Part shown: positions 47,488 to 54,700 of the stretch, one piece after another
Numbering within the stretch: position 1 is the first letter of the stretch
How the letters are laid out: every line of letters begins with the position of its first letter
Assembly: GCA_949152475.1 (NCBI GenBank)
Contig: OX424563.1
Location: 40,992,120-41,056,119 of the forward strand
Source: Terebella lapidaria
Lineage: Eukaryota; Annelida; Polychaeta; Terebellida; Terebellidae
Direction of reading: 5' to 3'
DNA: 64,000 nt
Position numbers and translations under genes: made by a program
Notes under the pieces: generated by a model
Told to the model about the DNA's origin: nothing
What the model saw: only the letters and a program-made list of their open reading frames with translations
Databases searched by the model: none

Positions 47488-48861
47488 CTACTTCTCTTCC
47501 CGTTCACGCCTGCTGGCGGGAGGAGGCGGGGCCGCTGGCGATGCTTGTCGCATGAGCTGCAACTGCTCATCCGGGGGTAACCTTGGCAGAATGGACACAA
47601 TTGTGGCCAAAAGCTCCCCCGGAATGGTCGGTGTAGACGGGGTCGTCGGGGCTGTTGCCTCCGGAGTAGTTGGGGTCGACGCTGCTTGGAGCCGAGCGTT
47701 TTCCTGTTGGAGGTTATCAACTCGATCCTCCAACTGAGTCACGCGAACTCGGAGCCGAAGATTTTCCTCGGACAGGGCGTCCGGGAACGTGGGCTGGTGG
47801 CGCTCATGTAGGGCGCCCATCCCAAAGCCGACAGCCAGGCCGTTGTACTCTGCCTGTCTGATGTGATGGTCCAGGGCCGACAGATACTCCCGACGAATTA
47901 GTCGCAAGTACTGGTGCGCTAAATCGTCAGCGCGGGCGAGTGACAGGGTCGGAAGGTGCTCCTCCGGTTCTGACGGCAGGAGCAAGGGGTCGGCGTTATG
48001 GGCGGCCTGTTCGAGACGAGCCGTCCAAAAGTCCTCGTGAAATCCGAGGTAGTTCGGGAGCCGCTGGGCGTCCTCATCCCGCAGAAAGTCTGTGAGGTCG
48101 GGGTTCTGGCCGGGTAGCGCCTGCAGGCCGGGAAGCGAGCGGGTCGCCAGACGTCTGCCGTGTTGCCGCAGGAACTGGAAATCGGCCGCAAACTCGCCGG
48201 ACCCATGAAGCGGTAGACGCTCGTCGAGGTCTCTGTGGAGTGACTCAAGCTGCTCCGGGTCGTCCACTTGGAGTCGGGGCCGGTCTCTATCGGTGCCGCG
48301 TGTCGGGACGGAGCACAGAGGTTCCACTTCCTCCGTGAGGTACGGCGGGAGCGGGACGGGTTCCACCATCCGTCGTGAAGGCTCTGGTGAAAATTCCGGG
48401 GTCGAAAACGGTGTCGGGGTCGCACGTACAGGAGAACCGGGTGCAATCTCCCTGAGTGGAGGTGGCCGATCCTCAACTGGACTCTTCGGCTCGGGAGTCT
48501 CCTTGCCGGTTGATGATGATACCGGTGTGGTATTCAGGGGTCGACTCGGGAGTGGCGGATACTCCTCAGGTGGAGGGACCAATCCCTCACGGACTCGGTA
48601 GTCCGTGACGTTAGAGGCCGTGGGTCGTTCCACAACCATCCGCCGGGGTATGATATCCGACGGCCGAGCTCTAGACGGGGTCGAAGATGTCACTGTGGTG
48701 ACCGGTCGAGTTGTCGCTGGCGACACCACTGTCGCGAACGAAGCCGTCGTGACGACTGCTGAGGCCGAAACACCGGTGGTCGTTGTCGGGACCTCCTCCG
48801 CCGTGCTCACCGATGTTGTCTGGTAGTTTATGGGCCGAACGAAGAAGATCGTACTGGGTCG
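47488..48861 (-). CDS. ORF4: leucine-zipper protein, in frame after ORF3 stop
   Basis: 457 codons that follow ORF3's TGA in the same frame without any other stop. There is no ATG near the start; the first in-frame codons like a start are GTG at 48810 and ATG at 48639. Residue numbers count from 48810. The first 170 residues are P/T/S-rich and probably disordered. About 185-330 looks helical and folded. At 346-376 leucines at 353, 360, 367 and 374 form four heptads of a leucine zipper, which suggests dimerisation. The C-terminus is P-rich and ends in charged residues. No membrane segment. It is probably made as an ORF3-ORF4 readthrough product; the alternatives are a separate product from the 48639 ATG, or a break by a recent nonsense change. 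Not recognised as a known family. Confidence 0.6.
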   Translation of the reverse strand, partial: RPSTIFFVRPINYQTTSVSTAEEVPTTTTGVSASAVVTTASFATVVSPATTRPVTTVTSSTPSRARPSDIIPRRMVVERPTASNVTDYRVREGLVPPPEEYPPLPSRPLNTTPVSSSTGKETPEPKSPVEDRPPPLREIAPGSPVRATPTPFSTPEFSPEPSRRMVEPVPLPPYLTEEVEPLCSVPTRGTDRDRPRLQVDDPEQLESLHRDLDERLPLHGSGEFAADFQFLRQHGRRLATRSLPGLQALPGQNPDLTDFLRDEDAQRLPNYLGFHEDFWTARLEQAAHNADPLLLPSEPEEHLPTLSLARADDLAHQYLRLIRREYLSALDHHIRQAEYNGLAVGFGMGALHERHQPTFPDALSEENLRLRVRVTQLEDRVDNLQQENARLQAASTPTTPEATAPTTPSTPTIPGELLATIVSILPRLPPDEQLQLMRQASPAAPPPPASRREREEK

Positions 48862-48864
48862 TCA
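48862..48864 (-). other. In-frame TGA between ORF3 and ORF4
   Basis: The codons around it read ATT TGA CGA CCC. UGA followed by C is the leakiest eukaryotic stop context, and UGA-CGG or UGA-CUA are known viral readthrough signals; UGA-CGA is one base from the first. The bases directly after the stop also form one copy of the element's repeated hexamer (CGACCC). Confidence 0.6.
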
Positions 48865-50286
48865 AATTCGAACCCGCGTGTTCATGGTCTCGATGTCACT
48901 GACCATGCGGGTAAGCCGAATCTCGTCTGCCGGGGTCGAAGCACGATTGTACTCCAGTCGACGGAGTACCTGTTGCACTTCCGGGGCCGAGTTGGGCGGA
49001 TACTGTTCAAAGAGCTCTGGCGCCATGTGCCAGATGCCGAACGTCAGGACGGTGTTGACATCCCTCCTGAAGATCGGGATGTTGGCCGGAACTCTTGGGG
49101 GTCGATAATTCGGGTTCGGCTGCATGTCGACTCTGCAGCGTAGCGCGAACCTGACGAGCATGGGGCCGGATGCCGATAGTCGTCCCTCCTGGTAGAAGGG
49201 GAACGACGTCACGTGTTGCGGGGTCGCTTGAGACAGATGCCGGAACATCTCCTCCTGGGCCAATGTCCGGAAGCCGTCGCGGGCCGGACACACGAAGTAG
49301 CGCAGGAATGGAAAATGATACGCTAGCACGTGCGCATCGAGACTCTGGGCCGTCCGGAAAGGTCCGCGTCGTGGCACGGAGGACCACTGTCGCTCTCCTG
49401 CTCCTTCCTCTTCGCCGATGCAGAAGGGGCACTCGAATCGACCGTCTCCACGCTGTAGCGGGGCCAATGTGAGGAGGTTTCCCTCCGACAGGGTCGATTG
49501 CTCATCGAAGTTATGGATGTGGCCGTATCCCGCGCTTCGATTTCGCTTGTTGAGTGGAACCTTGTTCCAGTCTATGGGCCGAGTTCCGTAGGGTGTCACG
49601 GGAGGTGGCACCAATTCCATCAATTCCGCCACTTGCCGACGGAAAGTCGAGGTCGGGGCCGTAATAGCAGATCCGCCGCTGGAGCGTGACGAACTGCTGG
49701 AGGTCGATCGGGCTCCCGCTCCATGCTTCTTCTTGAAAGAAGTATAAGTTCTCTTGTTTGGAGAACGGGAGGCCGCAGGTCGTGCTACCGCTGAACCGGA
49801 AGCGGGTGAAGTCGGGGCCGGAGCGATCGGGGCGATCACTTGATTTGCTGGGTCGGGTTGGCGGCTCGCGGTGGCGACTCGTTGAGCTTCTTGGGCCGCT
49901 TGTCGTGCTTCAATTGCACGCTGGACGATACTTCCGCCCTCCTCGAGTCGGCGGAAGCGTTCGGGGTCGATATTGAAGATGTCGTCCGGAGTCGGGCTCG
50001 GTGTGTGGCGCTCTCCTCGTTGCGCCAGCTTGTTCCGGGCCGTTCTGGGTCGCGCTCCCTTTTCCGATCCACTTGCCGTGTCACTGAGCGTGACTGGATC
50101 GCGCTGTTCAGGCTGCGAGTCGGGGCCGGACGAAACTTCGTTGTCGGGGACGATTATGGGATGATCTGATTCATCCCCGGTGTCGATTACCTGGACGGTG
50201 ATGTTATCGCCGTCCAACTTAACTGTGCGGGGCCGATTGTCACCTGGGTCGCCATTTTCCCGGTCGTCTCCGGGTTTGTCAGCCAT
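48862..50286 (-). CDS. ORF3: C2H2-like zinc-finger protein of unknown function
   Basis: 474 residues from an ATG in a good context (A at -3, G at +4). I do not recognise the protein. Residues 1-100 are acidic and low-complexity. About 165-205 is serine-rich with a basic KKK patch that could be a nuclear signal. A paired-cysteine motif, C286-x2-C289, is followed by H319-x4-H324, and C333 with H350 and H358 make a second, incomplete finger. The region 375-474 looks folded, with many aromatics and a helical end. There is no signal peptide or membrane segment, so it is not an envelope. It ends in TGA, and the same frame continues as ORF4. Base use and GGGYCG density match gag and pol, so it belongs to the element. 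A nucleic-acid-binding accessory protein is plausible but unproven. Confidence 0.7.
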   Translation of the reverse strand: MADKPGDDRENGDPGDNRPRTVKLDGDNITVQVIDTGDESDHPIIVPDNEVSSGPDSQPEQRDPVTLSDTASGSEKGARPRTARNKLAQRGERHTPSPTPDDIFNIDPERFRRLEEGGSIVQRAIEARQAAQEAQRVATASRQPDPANQVIAPIAPAPTSPASGSAVARPAASRSPNKRTYTSFKKKHGAGARSTSSSSSRSSGGSAITAPTSTFRRQVAELMELVPPPVTPYGTRPIDWNKVPLNKRNRSAGYGHIHNFDEQSTLSEGNLLTLAPLQRGDGRFECPFCIGEEEGAGERQWSSVPRRGPFRTAQSLDAHVLAYHFPFLRYFVCPARDGFRTLAQEEMFRHLSQATPQHVTSFPFYQEGRLSASGPMLVRFALRCRVDMQPNPNYRPPRVPANIPIFRRDVNTVLTFGIWHMAPELFEQYPPNSAPEVQQVLRRLEYNRASTPADEIRLTRMVSDIETMNTRVRI

Positions 50287-50310
50287 GCTGACGGGCCGAA
50301 ATCAAGCCGA

Positions 50311-50327
50311 AGTACTTCCCAAGTACT
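50311..50327 (-). other. Hairpin upstream of ORF3 (7-bp stem)
   Basis: AGTACTT and AAGTACT form a perfect 7-bp stem with a 3-base loop. It lies 25 bases before the ORF3 ATG in the reading direction and is one base away from the second hairpin. Confidence 0.55.
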
Positions 50328-50328
50328 G

Positions 50329-50376
50329 ACTAGGCTGGTTGTAACAAAGTCTGGATTTCTTCAAAACCAGCCTAGT
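50329..50376 (-). other. Hairpin upstream of ORF3 (12-bp stem)
   Basis: ACTAGGCTGGTT at 50329-50340 is the exact reverse complement of 50365-50376, with a 24-base loop. Together with the neighbouring 7-bp hairpin it makes a compact structured element just 5' of ORF3. It could influence splicing, RNA stability or translation start; no direct evidence for any of these. Confidence 0.6.
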
Positions 50377-51733
50377 TCAAATGCCGATAATCCAAGCCGA
50401 ATTAACTCCAAAGTCTTGTGACCAGGATTTCGATAATATCACAGTTTATAGGCCGATAAGTATTGTTCGATTAGCACAGTTTTTAGAACGATAGTCTGTA
50501 TTACAATAGCCGAAACTTCAAGTCCGTCTTCCTCCTTCAAAGTCTCAGGCACAAGTGACCTGATTGCCGCTAATCTTCAATGCCGTACACAAAGATGCTG
50601 ACAGCATCTCGATTCTTAGAACTGGGCCGGGGGGCGCTCTCTATATGTATAGAAAACGTCTTTACGCTATGTATCATTGTTCCAAGCGTACACACAGCAA
50701 GGCGGGGCCGTCGTCAAGGAAACGCGGGGCGATCCTTCTCTGACCTCTTGGGTCAGTCCATTACGACAGTAGGGGTGTCCTCACACTGTCCAGATTTCCG
50801 TATGTCCATCTGCCGTCCCCTGGATAACTCGTGCCGAATCATATCCTAAATGTACTTATCGACTGTTCGAATTACTGGGCTCTTTTTGCCCGACGACTCA
50901 CTATTGAAATTATTAAGGGGAGTTCATGGAGGTGCTGTGAACAGCTACAGGGTCTACCTGCGCTCGTGCGACCCTTGTGACCTGCACAGTTTATCGTTCC
51001 TTTTCTTTCCAAGTTAGCGCACAGTAGACTAACGGGGTCGATTTGCGGTTTAGCAGACGACACACAGTGATTAAAGGCTGAGATATTAATATCAATCACT
51101 CACAGGGGCGGACATCGTTCCGTTCATTATCAGCCAGTTCACAGGACGACGGGGCCGCTATATTGTTGGGGTCGAAGTTGCAATGATCTGGGTCGGTCAC
51201 ACCGCGGCGCTTTGAATATTTTGGGTGATGAATTTGGTGACAGGCCGCATCTTGGCATGATAGCTATGTAGTGACTGGTTCACGTACCACTGGGCCGTTC
51301 CTCCGAATATTACATGGAGTGAGTAGAGGCTCTGTCGACGCATACTCCAGAACGAATCACACTATCACCTCTTCGACAACTAAGTGGCCTTACTCACGGT
51401 GTGACTGGTTTTTATCCTCTTCGGCTGGCACATGGATGGAAGCTTTACATGATAATCTTAGTCATTGCGCAACATACGCTTTGATCAATGGTACATGTTA
51501 TACGGGGTCGAAACATATATCATAATGCAACCAATTTTTCCACCAGCATCATAATTATAATATCATATCTAGTGTGTATATAACGAATTTGCCTCACTGA
51601 CATCTTGTACATATTAAATGCATATATTGTTATTGTAATATAATATATTATTATTGGGAAAGACATGATATCATAGTCCATTAGACATGCATAATTCATC
51701 ATCAATGATATCAATCAGATAACAAGGCCGGGG

Positions 51734-54700
51734 TTATCTGTATCGGGCCGGTCTGCGTGCGTGGCGTCTGGGTCGATTTGGTCGTGCAGGCGGGGGCGTA
51801 GCCTCGCTTGTCTCGGGGTCGGAAGATACCACAGGCTTTTGCCTGGGTGTCTTGCGTGCCGGTTTTGGAGTGTCGGAACTTGATCTGTGTGATCTTTTCC
51901 GTTGCCGATGTCGACTTGAGCCGGATGAAGTCGGAGATCGCGATTGGCGATTCTGGGTCGTGGGCGAATCAGACTCAGCTGTTTGGTCTGAATCGGTATG
52001 CCGATCTTGGACTGTTACCTCCCAAGGGTAATAGAACTCCTTGAGAAGTCCCATGGGGTCGGGTGACTGTTCTGGGTCGGACTTGCTTGACGACGACGTG
52101 GGTCGTACAGGGTCGGAGTAGATGTGGGCCGCTTGGTTGTCACCTTCGTATGGCTTGAGCACATCCAGATGAACAACACGAGTGTTCCGAGGGTTGGAAA
52201 CCAGGGCGATTCGGTAATCCACCTCGGTTACACGGTCGATGATCCTCCAGGGACCAGTCCAGGGCCGAGCGAACTTATTATTCTGCGTGAGTGGCAGATA
52301 ATAATACCGGACCAGTTCGCCTGGTTGAAACTGGGGTCGTGGTTTCGCGTGGGCGTCATAACCCATCTTTTGCCGAATTGCTGCTTTCTCGAGATGGTCT
52401 TGTGCGAAACCGTGGGCCGTCCTGATGGCTTGCCGCAAATACTCCACATACTCCGGACCACACGGAGGTAGAGGCTCAGGGTCGTAGGTCGGAAACATGA
52501 GGTCGACTGGCAAGTTACACTCATGTCCATACACCATCAGATGCGGGGTGCATCCCGTGGACGAGTGTACTGAGGTTCGATAGGCCATTAACACATATGG
52601 CAAGTGCAAGTCCCAATCGTTTGCACGATCGCTGACGAACGCACTCAGCATGTTGAGCAATGTCCTGTTGAATCGCTCAACCTGGCCGTCGCTCTGGGGT
52701 CGGTATGGGGTCGTACGAATCTTCTTAGCGCCCAGTAGACGCACAACATGCCGGAACAGGGACGACTCGAACTCAGTACCTTGATCGCTATGGACCGCTT
52801 TGGGGACACCGTGGTAGACTATCCACCGATTCACCAGGGTGTCGGCAACATTTTTGGCCGTATGTCGCCGTAGCGGAAAAGCGTCAGTGTACTTCGTAAA
52901 GTAGTCCGACACGACTAGTACATACCGATAGCCTCTTCCCGTGACCTTGTGGGTGTCGAGGATGTCCATCGCTATTCTGTCGAACGGCGCTCCTGTCGGT
53001 AGCTGTGTCAGGGGCGATCTTTTTGGGGCCGGTTTACCCTTGCGGGTCACACATTGCGGGCAGCGGGCACACCAGCGGGCGACGTCCAGTGCCAAGCCGG
53101 GCCAGTAGAATCGGCGCCTGACTCTCTCGATGGTACGCTGTATGCCGAGATGTCCGACAATCTTGAGGTCGTGTAGTTGGTGCAGAACTTGTGTCCTGAG
53201 TGCTACGGGGAGCACGGTCTGTACCACACGTCGTCCAGCGGGGTCGGGTCTTGTGTTTCGTACCAGTACTCTGTCTTGTAGCACCAGGAGGTTCCAGCGA
53301 GAAACAAGTGTCTTTACCTCCTCTCCTTGGCGGGCGACTTCTCGCGAGTCAGGCTTGGTGCCGGCTAGTATCCATTGCCGCACTTTTCCGACGCTGGGGT
53401 CGGCTTGCTGTGCCGCGACAATGTCCTGGGTCGAATAGTCCGAAAGCCACTTTTGTCCATCAAGTGTGGCGTCCAAAGCACGGACTCGAACAACTTGGCG
53501 TGCCGAAACTAGCTGGGGCAAGACCGGTGATGTTATCGAATCACTGTCCAGGAGGTCTGCCCTTGTCTGGGTCGGAACAACAGTTATCCGACGAACTGGA
53601 AGTTCTCCGGAACTTGTTTCTGGGTCGGTCGGAGGTGTGACGAGTCGTCCGGGACAGTCTTGGTGTTTGCAACTGTGGCACCGTGACAAGCCGTCGGCGT
53701 TACCGTGTAATTTTCCGGGTCGATGCTCTATCCGAAAGTCATACTGCTGTAGCTTGGCGAGCCACCTAGCGAGCATGCCGTCGGCGTCGCTGTAGTTTTT
53801 CAGCCACCTTAGCGAGCTATGGTCGGTTCGGAGGAGGAATTTCCTACCCCAGAGGTAGTGCCGATAGTGTTGCACCATCTCAACTACTGCCAGTAGTTCC
53901 CGATAGGTGGTGCAATAGTTCCGCTGGGTCCGGGACAGGGTCTTGCTGGCGAACCCGATGGGGATCTCCTTCCCGTTAACCCTTTGTGAGAGGGCTCCTC
54001 CCACAGCAAAGCCGCTTGCATCCATATCGAGGATGAAGTAGTCCTCCGGATTCTGGGTCGGATGAGCGAGCTTGGGCGCCTTGATGAGGGCGTCGCGGAG
54101 TCGCTGGAAAGCTCGTCGCTGGGCCGGTCCCCAAGTGAAGTGGCATTCACCTCGGGTAAGCGCTACGAGAGGTTCAGCGATCTCAGCGTAGTCCTTGATG
54201 AATCGCCTGTGGTAGTTGGCGAAACCAAGGAAAGCCCTGACGTCGGTGATCTCGCACGGGGTCGGCCATTCTCTGATGGCTTTGACTTTGTTGGGGTCGA
54301 CTCGGATTCCTTGGCCGCTCACTATGAACCCTAAGTACAAGATTTCCCGTTGGAACAACTCACACTTCTTGGGCTGAAGTTTCAGGCCTGCCGATCTGAT
54401 TCGATCCAGGACCGCTTCCAGGTTTGCGAGTGCCTGGTCGAATGTTCTGCCGTAAGCTATCACGTCGTCGAGATAGCACATACACCGGGTCCACAAGTAA
54501 CCACGGAGTATGGTCTCCATAAGCCGTTCGAAGGTTGCCGGGGCGTTGCTAAGGCCGAATGGCATGACCTTAAACTGATAGAGTCCCTTCCTTGTGGCAA
54601 AGGCAGTCTTCGGTCTGTCGCTGGGGTCGACTTCAACCTGCCAGTAGCCAGAGGCCAGGTCTAGGGCCGAGAAGTAGTTGGCGCCTGCCAGGGCGTCATG

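Larger units (their letters stand above)
50287..51733 (-). other. Untranslated region between pol and ORF3
   Basis: About 1.45 kb with no convincing reading frame on either strand. Sequence from about 51520 to 51720 is strongly AT-rich. The end nearest ORF3 has two perfect hairpins. Nine copies of GGGYCG are present despite the lack of coding. A 14-base match to the LTR (51091-51104 versus 46338-46351) hints at LTR-derived material. A CAG at 50288-50290 one base before the ORF3 ATG could be a splice acceptor for a subgenomic mRNA, but its pyrimidine tract is weak. Confidence 0.6.

Noticed and set aside
48293-48826. Plus-strand frames opposite ORF3, ORF4, gag and pol
   Set aside because: They are shadows in GC-rich coding sequence, without domains and on the non-coding strand of the element.
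48671-48865. 64-codon frame overlapping the ORF3 stop in another frame
   Set aside because: Non-ATG start and wholly inside the better supported ORF3-ORF4 frame.
47488-50286. Envelope gene
   Set aside because: Position fits, but there is no signal peptide, membrane anchor or cleavage motif in either frame.
51271-51525. 84-codon plus-strand frame in the pol-ORF3 gap
   Set aside because: Short, no domain, opposite strand to the element, and in an AT-rich untranslated stretch.
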